11,514 nt of DNA from Spirochaetota bacterium (GTDB lineage: Bacteria; Spirochaetota; UBA4802; JAFGJZ01). The DNA lies in the NCBI GenBank assembly GCA_023396665.1, contig JAEWVL010000097.1, positions 1 to 11,514 on the forward strand. The letters are read 5' to 3'. The stretch's first letter is position 1, and each line of letters begins with the position of its first letter. Positions 1 to 8,014 of this stretch are shown here, piece by piece. The notes under the pieces are model-generated. The model was not told where the DNA came from, searched no databases, and saw only the letters and a program-made list of their open reading frames with translations. The position numbers and the translations under genes are program-made.

Positions 1-42
1 GTGTTTTATACGGGGGGATACGGCCAGCTAAAGCCGCCGCGA

Positions 43-71
43 TTGCATAAAATTTAATTCTTGCATAAAAA
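43..71 (+). promoter_or_regulatory. candidate promoter for the PBP1A-M28 operon
   Basis: A TTGCAT box (43-48) and a TAAAAA box (66-71) are separated by 17 bases, a sigma-70-like arrangement about 110 bases before the PBP1A start. The decamer TTGCATAAAA occurs twice, at 43-52 and 61-70, exactly 18 bases apart, so the region could also be a direct-repeat regulator site. The -10 box is weak (4 of 6). Bases 1-50 may be the tail of an upstream gene, since one frame reads LYGGIRPAKAAAIA and stops at 48-50, but this is too short to assign. Confidence 0.25.
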
Positions 72-181
72 AGGCCTCATTTTACTCTTCGAAAGGTTCG
101 GCTTGCGTAAGAAACGCTTTTTCGGACGTAATAATCGCCACACGCAGACAAGAGAATGCCTTAGGGCATGTACGGGTAATT

Positions 182-2776
182 ATGTTCAGAAAGAAATACG
201 ACGGTGCCCCCATACAGATACGGCCGCTAAAGCCGCTTCCGCAGAAAAGTGATATTACCCGTAAGCCTGTTTTAAAGAAGAAATATCTCGCCATCGATAT
301 ACGGGCCATAAGCCGCGCTGCCCGGCACCTGCCCGACATACTGCCGTTTTTTCAGACAATTATCGATTTCATATGCAGAAGAATTGCGATTGTTGCGCCG
401 CTATTCGCGCTAATCCTTATCGGCGGCGGTATCGGTTCTTACATTTTTCTCGTGAAAGATTTTGAACGGGTAAAGGCATTGGCAGAGTTTCAACCCGAGA
501 TCGTCACAAAAATTTACGACAAAAACGGTCTGCTCATATCCGAGCTCTTTCGCGAAAAACGCGAGGTAGTTTCTCTCGAAGAAATGCCGCAGCAGCTCAA
601 AGATGCGTTTATCGCCATGGAAGACAGCGATTTTTACCATCACAGGGGCATAAACCCCAGGGGCATTGTGCGTGCCTTCTTTATAAACATGGCGGCCGGT
701 CGCGTCCGGCAGGGGGGCAGCACCATCACCCAGCAGCTGTCAAAGATTCTTCTGACCAGCCGAAAACGTAACATTTTCAGAAAGGTCAAAGAGGCCTTTA
801 TAGCTTTGATGATCGAACATAGTTACGACAAAGACCGAATTCTCGGCATGTATCTCAACCAGATATTTCTGGGGCAGGGCGCCTACGGTGTCGAGGCGGC
901 ATCGAAACTCTATTTCCACAAAAACGTGAAAAATCTCGGTCTTGCTGAATGCACCCTGCTCGCAACGCTTCCTTCGGCGCCGAACAAGTATTCACCGATA
1001 CGCAATCCCCAGCTCTCGCAGCGGCTTCACCGCATGGCCCTTGCGCGAATGGTCGACCTGGGCTACATCACGATCGCCGAGGCCGAGAAGGCATATACAG
1101 AGTTCTGGCCCGACTACATCGACTTTATCCAGAATCTTCCGCCTACGGTCAACACCTGGTCTCTGCGCGTCGACAACGCTCCCTGGGTGACCGAGTACGT
1201 CCGCCGCGAGCTTATCCGTGAATACGGTGAAGACAAGGTCTACAGCGGCGGACTCAAGGTGTACACCACCTTCGATCTCGAAAAACAGCGAATCGCCCAG
1301 GATGTCATGAACGAGATGCTGCGCAAGCAGAGTACCGTTTCGGGAAAGATGCTTTTCACCAACGAAGACTATTTCACCGAGAATTTCTCCGATCAGGTCT
1401 CGCTGCTCTCCTATCTGTTCGATTTTGGCGAGATAAAAAGAAAGGGCACGCTCGAGCACAAGAAGGTGAACGATTATTTTCAGCAGAACATGATGGAAAG
1501 CTACGACATACTCACCCTGCTCAGCGGCTGCGACTCCCTTGGCGGACTACTCGACTCCTATCTCGACACCATCGAGATCAACCGTAACCTTCTGACTGTT
1601 GAAGGTGCGCTCATCTCCATCAACCATAATAACGGTTATATCGAAACGCTTGTCGGCGGCAGCGAATTTACCCAGGAAAATCAGCTCAACCGGGTCATGC
1701 AATCATACCGGCAGACCGGCAGTTCGATCAAACCCCTTCTGTATGCCGCTGCCTTTGAGACGCGCAAGTTCACCCCGGCGAGCGCGGTGCTCGATGCACC
1801 GCTCGAGTTCTTCAGCCAGGAGGGGGGCAGCTGGACCCCCGAAAACTATGAAAATGATTTCATGGGGCAGGTGCGCCTGCGTGTTGCGCTGGCCAAATCG
1901 ATTAATGTCGTTTCTGTGCGAATCGCCGAAGGTATCGGTATAGATAACGTCATCAAATATTATTCGAAATTTCTCCGTATTTCACAGGAAGAGGGAAACA
2001 AGCGTATCCCCCGTAACTACTCCATTGCCCTGGGATCGATAGAGATGTCGCCATACGAACTTGCGCGAGCCTATGCGATCATCGCTAACGGCGGCAGGGA
2101 TGTCAGACCCTTCTCGATACGCTATATTGTTGATAGAGATGGTAACACCATCGAAAACCGCGAGCAGGAGCGAAAAGATTACTTCGCCAAAGCGACTCCG
2201 AAAGAGATACAGGTGATCGAACCGGCGACGGCTCAGCTGATGATAAGCATGCTCAGAACAGTCATCAGTTCCGGAACCGGCGGGCTCGCTTCCTGCGGCC
2301 GGGCTGCGGGGGGTAAAACGGGAACGACCAATAACTGGCGCGATGCCTGGTTTACCGGTTTCACTCCCGAGCTGACCACCTGTATCTGGGTCGGTTACGA
2401 TAAAATGGGAATGACCCTCGGCAGGGGACAAACCGGTGGCGTCATCTGCGCCCCCGCATGGGGAAAATACATGCGTCAGGCTCTGCGCGCTTATCCAGTT
2501 CGCGAGTTTCCGCACTACGCCGGACTCGAGATGGCGCTTGTCACGAACGAAAACGGACTGTTGCCGGGAAGCGGCTGCGCCGATGTCGTTGAAGAGTATT
2601 TCATTCCGGGTACGGTGCCCGTTGAATATGACCAGTTCTGCGGCAGGGTAAGCGGTGTCATCGCCAATCCCGTTCCCGACAGCAATATTGTCGGTCGTCA
2701 GCGCGAAGAGGCGCGCGAGATAATGGGCGCACAGCAGCCGCAGACTCAGGATATAGGGGATGATCTGTTACAATGA
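182..2776 (+). CDS. mrcA: penicillin-binding protein 1A (bifunctional glycosyltransferase/transpeptidase)
   Basis: This class A PBP polymerises lipid II into glycan strands and cross-links the stem peptides, acting on the outer face of the inner membrane. Of 864 residues, about 65 form a basic cytoplasmic tail, followed by one membrane anchor (about 68-91). The GT51 domain shows EDSDFYHHRG (catalytic Glu147), GGSTITQQL (178-186) and the ILGMYLNQIFLGQGAYGVEAA block (220-240). The transpeptidase domain has all three penicilloyl-serine motifs: SSIK (Ser514, Lys517), SIN (573-575) and KTGT (712-715). A stretch of about 90 residues (380-470) between the two catalytic domains matches nothing I recognise. 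The length is normal for the family. The ATG at 182 has no strong ribosome binding site; the frame is open back to base 32 but offers no ATG there. It overlaps the M28 gene by ATGA, so the two are very probably co-translated. Confidence 0.95.
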   Translation: MFRKKYDGAPIQIRPLKPLPQKSDITRKPVLKKKYLAIDIRAISRAARHLPDILPFFQTIIDFICRRIAIVAPLFALILIGGGIGSYIFLVKDFERVKALAEFQPEIVTKIYDKNGLLISELFREKREVVSLEEMPQQLKDAFIAMEDSDFYHHRGINPRGIVRAFFINMAAGRVRQGGSTITQQLSKILLTSRKRNIFRKVKEAFIALMIEHSYDKDRILGMYLNQIFLGQGAYGVEAASKLYFHKNVKNLGLAECTLLATLPSAPNKYSPIRNPQLSQRLHRMALARMVDLGYITIAEAEKAYTEFWPDYIDFIQNLPPTVNTWSLRVDNAPWVTEYVRRELIREYGEDKVYSGGLKVYTTFDLEKQRIAQDVMNEMLRKQSTVSGKMLFTNEDYFTENFSDQVSLLSYLFDFGEIKRKGTLEHKKVNDYFQQNMMESYDILTLLSGCDSLGGLLDSYLDTIEINRNLLTVEGALISINHNNGYIETLVGGSEFTQENQLNRVMQSYRQTGSSIKPLLYAAAFETRKFTPASAVLDAPLEFFSQEGGSWTPENYENDFMGQVRLRVALAKSINVVSVRIAEGIGIDNVIKYYSKFLRISQEEGNKRIPRNYSIALGSIEMSPYELARAYAIIANGGRDVRPFSIRYIVDRDGNTIENREQERKDYFAKATPKEIQVIEPATAQLMISMLRTVISSGTGGLASCGRAAGGKTGTTNNWRDAWFTGFTPELTTCIWVGYDKMGMTLGRGQTGGVICAPAWGKYMRQALRAYPVREFPHYAGLEMALVTNENGLLPGSGCADVVEEYFIPGTVPVEYDQFCGRVSGVIANPVPDSNIVGRQREEAREIMGAQQPQTQDIGDDLLQ

Positions 2777-3690
2777 TACGTTCTGTATTTGCAAGGCTGA
2801 CGGGAAGCCCTCATAGAAAAGCGGTCTATCTGAATTCTCGTCAGATCGTCAGGGCGCTTTCCGTCTACATCGGTGAGCGTCATCCGGGCAAAGCGGAAAA
2901 TCTCGCGAGGGCTGCGTCTTTCATAGCCGCCGCCTTCAAACAGAACGGATCGGATGTGACTTACGAGCAGTATAAAGTTGAGGGTCAGAAAGTCACCAAT
3001 GTCATCGCGCAGATTCGCGGAGAAAAGTATCCAAACGAAATAATCCTGATCGGTGCCCATTACGACAGCGTTCAGGGTTCATCCGGGGCAAATGACAATG
3101 CGAGCGGGGTGGCTGCGCTAATAGAAATTTTTCGACTGTTGTCCCGCCACGGTTCGGCGCGAACCGTTCGTTTTGTGGCCTTTACCCTTGAAGAGCCCCC
3201 CTATTTCGATAGCGACTCGATGGGCAGTTTCGTTCATGCAAAGGGCTGCAAGAAGCGAAAAGAGAATATCCGCCTCATGATAAGCCTTGACATGCTTGGT
3301 TTCGGTTCGCCCCTGCTGACACAGAGTTTTCCCCACGAGGCGATGCAGAAAAAATACCCGCAGAAGGCCGACTATCTTGCCGTCGCGGCGCTTCCCTCAA
3401 ACTCGCAGAGTGCGTATCTTTTCAAGAAAGTCTATAACCGCTATGCCAGAAAGAAAATATACGAAGTGGTCGCGCCGGCATCGATAGCGGGCATAAACGA
3501 GTCCGATCACGCGTCCTTTCACCGCAACGGCTTTCGCTCGATACTGGTTACCGATACCGGCGCCTATCGCAACAGTAATTATCACACCGAAGACGACAGT
3601 TTTGCCCGTGTCAATTTCAGATTTCTTGCAGACAACATCGTCAATATTTTCAAGGCGGTGCAGGCGCTGGCGTCGATGCGCGAAATATGA
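2773..3690 (+). CDS. M28-family zinc metallopeptidase
   Basis: This 305-residue protein belongs to the M28 (aminopeptidase Y/glutamate carboxypeptidase-like) family, which uses two zinc ions to release N-terminal residues or hydrolyse similar amide bonds. The expected ligand series is visible in order: HYD (His96, Asp98), NDNASG (Asp108), LEEPP (Glu140 as general base and Glu141 as ligand), SLDMLG (Asp173), and NYHTEDD (His271). The SDHASF stretch at 244-249 is also typical. No signal peptide or membrane segment is evident, which is unusual because many M28 enzymes are exported; it may be cytoplasmic. The ATG overlaps the PBP1A stop codon (ATGA), implying translational coupling and perhaps a role in processing cell-wall-derived peptides. 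That role is inferred only from context. The true substrate cannot be read from the sequence. Confidence 0.9.
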   Translation: MIRSVFARLTGSPHRKAVYLNSRQIVRALSVYIGERHPGKAENLARAASFIAAAFKQNGSDVTYEQYKVEGQKVTNVIAQIRGEKYPNEIILIGAHYDSVQGSSGANDNASGVAALIEIFRLLSRHGSARTVRFVAFTLEEPPYFDSDSMGSFVHAKGCKKRKENIRLMISLDMLGFGSPLLTQSFPHEAMQKKYPQKADYLAVAALPSNSQSAYLFKKVYNRYARKKIYEVVAPASIAGINESDHASFHRNGFRSILVTDTGAYRNSNYHTEDDSFARVNFRFLADNIVNIFKAVQALASMREI

Positions 3691-3764
3691 TTAATTCGTA
3701 AATATGCGGGTGTTTTGACTGTTTGCGGTTTTTGAGAAGCTGGAAACTTCCCGCCGGTCCGGGG

Positions 3765-4475
3765 CTAGCGCCGTGGGGGCAGTATCGCGAGTGCGTCCAT
3801 CGCTTTTCCCGCACAATTAATCTGAAAGTGAATCGAATTGTTTTTCTGGGATATCCGGCCGATGGGCATTCCCTTGTTCACGCTCTGCCCGTCTTTTACC
3901 GCGATACGGTCGAGATTCGCGTAAACAGTCATATACCGCTCTTCATGCCGCATCACCACATAATTGCCGAAGCCCCGCATGTATCCTATTTTTTCGATTG
4001 TGCCTTCTTCAGCCGAATAAACCGCTGTTCCCGGTGCGGTTCGAATCACGATACCGATCGAGTTTACACCGTCAGTACCGTCCCGTTCCACTCTGGTGAC
4101 GGTCTTAACCGGCCAGCTGAAGTGAAGATTTCTATTTACTACCTGTTTTGACTGTGTGCTTTTTGTCGAAGTTCCGGATGAGCCATCCTTTTGTTTCACG
4201 CTGGCTGCGGTTTTTGTGCCGGCTTTTGCAATTATGAGGGTTTTGCCTACATAGAGCGGTTTTGACGCAGAGAGATTGTTTCGTTTTATTATATCGTCTA
4301 CATCGACCTTATAACGCCTTGCTATGGAGTAAAGCGTATCACCTTTTTTTACGGTGTAACGGGTAGTTCCTGAACCCGTCTGGTTTTTCGCGCCAAGCAT
4401 CGGTAGCGCAAAAACGATACATGCGCCGACAGTGATCACACGCAAGAGCAGATTTATCCGTTTTGGTAGAATCAT
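3765..4475 (-). CDS. LysM domain plus degenerate M23 (LytM-like) protein, NlpD/EnvC type
   Basis: This 236-residue exported protein has a hydrophobic N-terminus (about 8-27), a LysM peptidoglycan-binding domain (about 39-83: YTVKKGDTLYSIARRY to LYVGKTLIIAK), a Ser/Thr/Lys/Gln linker (about 86-112) and a C-terminal M23 fold (about 120-230). Active M23 enzymes have an HxxxD ligand pair, a catalytic YAH and an HxHF ligand pair. Here the first block reads NSIGIVI (Asp replaced by Val143), the second YANLD (Asn187) and the last SIHF (Ser214, with only His216 kept). It is therefore probably not a hydrolase but a binding or amidase-activating protein like EnvC and NlpD. V16-G-A-C19 could be a loose lipobox, but LGA at 27-29 also suits signal peptidase I. 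A GGAG lies about 15 bases before the ATG, rather far. A tag stop closes the frame just upstream. It converges with the M28 gene. Confidence 0.88.
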   Translation of the reverse strand: MILPKRINLLLRVITVGACIVFALPMLGAKNQTGSGTTRYTVKKGDTLYSIARRYKVDVDDIIKRNNLSASKPLYVGKTLIIAKAGTKTAASVKQKDGSSGTSTKSTQSKQVVNRNLHFSWPVKTVTRVERDGTDGVNSIGIVIRTAPGTAVYSAEEGTIEKIGYMRGFGNYVVMRHEERYMTVYANLDRIAVKDGQSVNKGMPIGRISQKNNSIHFQINCAGKAMDALAILPPRR

Positions 4476-4539
4476 GATATCGCAATATATCTCCTATTCT
4501 GTTTTTCGTCATCGTTATCCGCAAACTTGAGCATTTTCA

Positions 4540-4558
4540 TTTTTGCTAAGCGCAAAAA
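4540..4558. repeat. 7-bp inverted repeat TTTTTGC/GCAAAAA (GCGC motif, copy A)
   Basis: TTTTTGC-TAAGC-GCAAAAA is a perfect 7-bp dyad with a 5-base centre, 65-85 bases upstream of the LysM-M23 start. Nearly the same sequence recurs at 7995-8014, and the half TTTGCGCTTNGC recurs at 11333-11344. It could be an operator or part of a promoter region; the function is inferred. The rest of 4476-4592 holds no credible gene. Confidence 0.5.
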
Positions 4559-4592
4559 CAAAGGTCTGCCGCAGGCGATATCGGAAAGTGCT

Positions 4593-4615
4593 AAAAAAGC
4601 CGCCAATCGGCGGCT
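4593..4615 (-). terminator. intrinsic terminator downstream of the M16 protease gene
   Basis: Read on the minus strand, AGCCGCC-GATT-GGCGGCT forms a perfect 7-bp GC-rich stem with a 4-base loop, followed directly by a run of T. This is a textbook Rho-independent terminator about 110 bases after the M16 stop. It separates the M16 transcript from the LysM-M23 gene, which should therefore have its own promoter in 4476-4592. Confidence 0.85.
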
Positions 4616-4659
4616 GTTGATAAAGACGGAACAGCAATAGGAGAAGCGGCTTTTCTGCA

Positions 4660-4703
4660 AAAATACCGGGGCTGATCAGGCGTAACGTAGCCTTAATCCC
4701 GGT
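4660..4703 (-). terminator. second terminator-like hairpin just after the M16 stop
   Basis: On the minus strand ACCGGG pairs with CCCGGT across about 27 bases, with an inner GGCT/AGCC helix, and the stem is followed one base later by TTTTT. It lies about 20 bases after the M16 stop codon. The long loop makes it weaker than the hairpin at 4593-4615; the two may act in tandem. Confidence 0.45.
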
Positions 4704-4723
4704 GAAAAAGTGTTTTGCTGCGT

Positions 4724-7585
4724 TTATTCGGGAACAAGATCGACTCTGATCTGGGATTTTGCCCCCTGAAAAACTGCAAAAATCTCGCGAAGAGCCTGTG
4801 CTTGTATCACTTTATCGAAATCATCAAGGCCGAAAGGGCGTCGCGGTTCCAGATTGTTTTGCAGGGAATCTACTATATAATACAGCCAGTATTCATTCTG
4901 CTTCCGCTGCACTTCATTACGACGTCTGAATTGTTCGCGCTGTGTTGCCAGCTCATCGGTGCCGGGACCACTTTGTGCGAGCGCGCCGAGCTCCTCAAGC
5001 GCGGCAGCGCTCAGCTCATCGGCTCGCTGCGGATCGCATGAGAATCGCATTTGCAATAGCGCATTCCCGTAAGGGTGAGAACGAAGAGCGGCGGATGCTG
5101 AAGCGGAATACACGCCGTTCATCGATTCTCGCAGTCGCCGGTCAAGGCGGGAATCAAGAATATACCCCGCCACCATCACGAGCATTTCCCTGTCCTTATC
5201 CCACCGCTGCGGATCAATCTTGAAGATTGAAACCCGGCAGCGCTGGTTTTTGCCTTTTTTGACGAATTCATGAGTATTTCCGGCGGGCGGGCGTATGCCG
5301 AGATCGCGCCAGTTTTCCGTCTGTTGTTGAGAGGGCAGGGATGCGATATAACGTTGTGTCAGTTCTTTCAATTTCGGGATATCGACTGCTCCGACAAATA
5401 CCCAGGTGAAATCGCGGGCGTTGCCGAATCGCTCACGGTAAATCTTTTGCGAAAGGGAAAAATCAAGGCGACGAAGTGTCGATGGACTAAACAGATTAGA
5501 ACGCACATTTTTGCTCATTAAAAAAGATCTAATACTATTAGAATAAAATGAATCGGGATCATTTTCAATCTCTCCCAGGCGCGCCTGCAGTTTTTTCTGT
5601 ACCAGCAAAAACGCTTCATCGTCAAAACGCGGTGCGCAAAAGGCGAGGTATTGCAGACGAAGAAGCGTGTCAAGGTCGCCCGGGCTGCTGCGTCCTTCAA
5701 AACCCTCGTATTCGCCGTCGATAAAGCCGTCGAGCGAAATCCTCTTGCCGGCAAGCTTTTGTCGCAGTGCTGTTTTGTCGAATGCACCGCTTCCGCTTTC
5801 CGAAGCGATCAGTACCGCCGTGGCTGCAGGCACAAAGTCTTTGTCATCGACAAGGCTTGTCCCTCCCGCACTGAACGCGTACATGAGAATTTCATCGTTT
5901 TTGAAATCGGTCGCTTTGATCATGACCCTGGCGCCGTTTGACAGCTCCCATACCAGTATATCAGATTCTTCAATCCGGCGCTGAGAAATGATCGACCCGG
6001 CGGCGGGCTCTTTATCGATCAGCGGACGATCGTCAGTATTGGCTGCGTAGGGCGCAACGGAGGCTGCGTATGCCTGCGTATAGTTCTCGAGAATTGTTTT
6101 TTCCGATATCTGCAGCTGCGCTCCCGAGACGACAATCTTGCTTTTTGAATCACTGAAGAGCCGCGCAGCCGCTGCGTTTATCTCTTCCAGTGAGATGAGG
6201 GCCAGAGTTTTGCAGTAAAAATCATACTCCCACTCATATCCCGGCACGGCTTCACCCGAAACATAATGAGCCTGAAGTTCATTGACGAGCGACTCATGTT
6301 GACGGTTTTCCCGATCGGCGTAGAGTGAGTCGAAATAGCTCTGGTACTCTTTTTTCTGACGTGCTGCTTCACTTTCTCTGAAACCGTATTGCGAAGCCTG
6401 ACGGCGCAGCTGTACTAGGTCGGCGATTGTATCGCTGATAGTATTTTTCGAAGAGGGCTGCGCCACATGCACCGCAAAACGAGTCGATTCGCTTACAGAA
6501 AAAGTACCTGCCGAAGCGCTGATATAGGGGCTGTCGGCACTCTGCGCCTTGTCGTTCATTCTTTCCGAAATCATGCTGAAACAAAGGCTCTCGACCAGCT
6601 GCTCGCGAAAGTCATTGCCGGTCCGTATGGTTCTGTTTGCAAGTCGCTGAAACATTGCCACACGTGTCTGAGTAAGCTCGTTGTCTGAAATAAGCACGGC
6701 CTTGCTTGTTTTAAAATCATTCACCGTCGTGTCAATTTCAGAAACCGGTCTGTTTTGTGCCGCAAATGAAAAATGTTTGATCATCAGCTTTTTGATCTTC
6801 GCCTTGTCAAAATCGCCCACCGCGATGAGCGCCATGTTGTCGGGGCGATACCATGTTCGATAGAAATCCCTCACCCGATCGTGCGTTACGGCAAAGAGTT
6901 TTTCCATTTCACCTATAGGTTGACGTTTTTCAAATCGGCTTTCCGAAAGCAAGACGCCTATTGTTTTATCAGATACCCTTGTCTGGGCGTTTTGGCGCTG
7001 GCGCCACTCTTCCTTGATCACCTGCCGCTCCCTGTCTATCTGTTCGGATGCCAGCGTCAAACCATGCGCCCAGTCTTCAAGAATCAGAAAAGCGGTCGCA
7101 AGTGTTGTTTCATCATCAGTGGGAATGTCGAGAATATAGGTCGTTGTCTCATATGATGTTGAAGCGTTCAGTTCAGGGCCGTATTGAACGCCAAGCGATT
7201 CGAGGCTGGCGATAAGCTCGTTTTGCTGAAAATGTTTCGATCCGCAAAACGCGAGGTGTTCAACAAGGTGGGCGATACCGGACTGGTCATCATCCTCATT
7301 AACGCTTCCGGCTTTTACGACCAGACGAAGCGATGCGCGTTTTTCCGGTTTCGCGTTTGTGGCGATATAACAACGCAGGCCGTTGGGCAGAAGAAAAGTA
7401 TCAATCGAGTCATCAAAAGGCACTTCTGCGTCATATACCGAAATAGCAGCCTGTTTCTGCTGTCCCGTGAACAAAGAGAAGGGGAAAATCTCGGAAAGGG
7501 AAAATCCTCCCTTTTTCTGGTCTGCCCCCGCAACCAGCGAAGTGCAGAGAAACAACAGTAGCAGTAATTGCGGTATTCTTTTCAT
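4724..7585 (-). CDS. exported M16-family zinc protease (insulinase/PqqL-like, two-module)
   Basis: This 953-residue protein is a full-length M16 metalloprotease with two repeated halves, of which only the first carries the active site. The inverted zinc motif HLVEH is at about 106-110, and ERQVIKEE (about 186-193) supplies the downstream glutamate ligand. Family members clamp and degrade unfolded or small peptides in the periplasm or at the cell surface. The N-terminus MKRIPQLLLLLFLCTSLVAGA is a clear signal peptide with an AGA cleavage site around residue 21. I start at the ATG at 7585 rather than 51 bases upstream. It gives an uninterrupted signal peptide and has AGGA 7 bases before it, while the longer form would put 17 charged or polar residues ahead of the signal. 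Two terminator-like hairpins follow the gene. It is divergent from the DEAD-box gene and appears monocistronic. Confidence 0.93.
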   Translation of the reverse strand: MKRIPQLLLLLFLCTSLVAGADQKKGGFSLSEIFPFSLFTGQQKQAAISVYDAEVPFDDSIDTFLLPNGLRCYIATNAKPEKRASLRLVVKAGSVNEDDDQSGIAHLVEHLAFCGSKHFQQNELIASLESLGVQYGPELNASTSYETTTYILDIPTDDETTLATAFLILEDWAHGLTLASEQIDRERQVIKEEWRQRQNAQTRVSDKTIGVLLSESRFEKRQPIGEMEKLFAVTHDRVRDFYRTWYRPDNMALIAVGDFDKAKIKKLMIKHFSFAAQNRPVSEIDTTVNDFKTSKAVLISDNELTQTRVAMFQRLANRTIRTGNDFREQLVESLCFSMISERMNDKAQSADSPYISASAGTFSVSESTRFAVHVAQPSSKNTISDTIADLVQLRRQASQYGFRESEAARQKKEYQSYFDSLYADRENRQHESLVNELQAHYVSGEAVPGYEWEYDFYCKTLALISLEEINAAAARLFSDSKSKIVVSGAQLQISEKTILENYTQAYAASVAPYAANTDDRPLIDKEPAAGSIISQRRIEESDILVWELSNGARVMIKATDFKNDEILMYAFSAGGTSLVDDKDFVPAATAVLIASESGSGAFDKTALRQKLAGKRISLDGFIDGEYEGFEGRSSPGDLDTLLRLQYLAFCAPRFDDEAFLLVQKKLQARLGEIENDPDSFYSNSIRSFLMSKNVRSNLFSPSTLRRLDFSLSQKIYRERFGNARDFTWVFVGAVDIPKLKELTQRYIASLPSQQQTENWRDLGIRPPAGNTHEFVKKGKNQRCRVSIFKIDPQRWDKDREMLVMVAGYILDSRLDRRLRESMNGVYSASASAALRSHPYGNALLQMRFSCDPQRADELSAAALEELGALAQSGPGTDELATQREQFRRRNEVQRKQNEYWLYYIVDSLQNNLEPRRPFGLDDFDKVIQAQALREIFAVFQGAKSQIRVDLVPE

Positions 7586-7629
7586 TGCCGTATCCTGAAA
7601 ATGAGTGCTTTGTGAACGGAAAATTCTTG

Positions 7630-7645
7630 TGCACAATTGTGTGCA
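7630..7645. promoter_or_regulatory. palindromic operator candidate in front of the M16 gene
   Basis: TGCACA-ATTG-TGTGCA is a 6-bp inverted repeat about 45 bases before the M16 start codon; its core CACAATTGTG is also a perfect palindrome. On the minus strand a TACTAT box (7650-7655) would place the transcription start on top of it, the usual place for a repressor site. The -35 box is poor (TTTATG at best), so the promoter itself is uncertain. ACCTG-TGATT-CAGGT at 7681-7695 is a second small dyad nearby. Confidence 0.3.
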
Positions 7646-7689
7646 GCGTATAGTAGCGGTCGAGAAAAAAACATAAAGGAACCTGTGAT

Positions 7690-8001
7690 TCAGGTGTGTA
7701 ACGCCATTTCAACAACCTTCGATATGAGATCCGTATAAGCTGTTTTGCGATAGCCTGATAAAATTGCATTGACAGCAGCAGCACTGCGAGGCGAATGTAC
7801 CACAATTGGCGGTTTGCTCTACGGCACCGTCATTGCGCCGTATTTATGTGCGCAAAAATATTAACGTATGATTTCAGTAATAAAGACCTTATGCGGCTGT
7901 AGTCCGATAGGGCTGTTATCATTGTAGCGGGTATAGTATTCTTCAGGGCATTCCTCATCGATTCTCCACAAAACGGTTACACGACACAATGCACGTTTTT
8001 G
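7690..8001 (-). pseudogene. possible decayed reading frame in the M16/DEAD-box gap
   Basis: One minus-strand frame stays protein-like across this gap but is interrupted by two in-frame stops, at 7861-7863 and 7819-7821. The upstream part encodes about 42 residues if started at TTG 7987-7989, including EECPEEYYTRYNDNSPIGLQ. The downstream part encodes about 42 residues, including KPPIVVHSPRSAAAVNAIL, and ends at 7690-7692. Neither part has an ATG with a ribosome binding site, and I recognise no family. It could be a gene remnant, two unrelated tiny ORFs, or chance. The rest of 7586-8148 holds only the regulatory candidates listed separately. Confidence 0.25.
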
Positions 8002-8014
8002 TTAGCGCAAAAAC
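7995..8014. repeat. 7-bp inverted repeat GTTTTTG/CAAAAAC (GCGC motif, copy B)
   Basis: GTTTTTG-TTAGCG-CAAAAAC is a perfect dyad 135-155 bases before the DEAD-box start. It matches copy A at 4540-4558 over about 20 bases with one substitution and one single-base gap. A TTGTTA (7999-8004) with ATTAAT 17 bases later could form a promoter here for the helicase. Confidence 0.5.

Noticed and set aside
101..123. Hairpin GCGT-AAGAA-ACGC followed by TTTTT ahead of PBP1A, as a terminator or attenuator
   Set aside because: The stem is only 4 bp and would be unstable; the T-run alone is weak evidence.
942..1459. Long alternative-frame ORFs within PBP1A, and similar ones within M16 and the helicase
   Set aside because: They lie wholly inside genes with intact, motif-bearing frames and have no recognisable domains; they are side effects of codon composition.
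3691..3764. Terminator between the convergent M28 and LysM-M23 genes
   Set aside because: Only short 4-bp stems (GAAG/CTTC, CCCG/CGGG) are found and none is followed by a T-run; the gap holds nothing I can support.
4472..4660. 62-codon minus-strand ORF between M16 and the LysM-M23 gene
   Set aside because: It runs through the strong terminator hairpin at 4593-4615, has no recognisable family and shares its 3' end with the LysM-M23 start region.
7431..7805. 124-codon minus-strand ORF overlapping the M16 start
   Set aside because: It overlaps the signal-peptide region of M16 in another frame, and its product resembles no family; it is a shadow ORF plus non-coding sequence.
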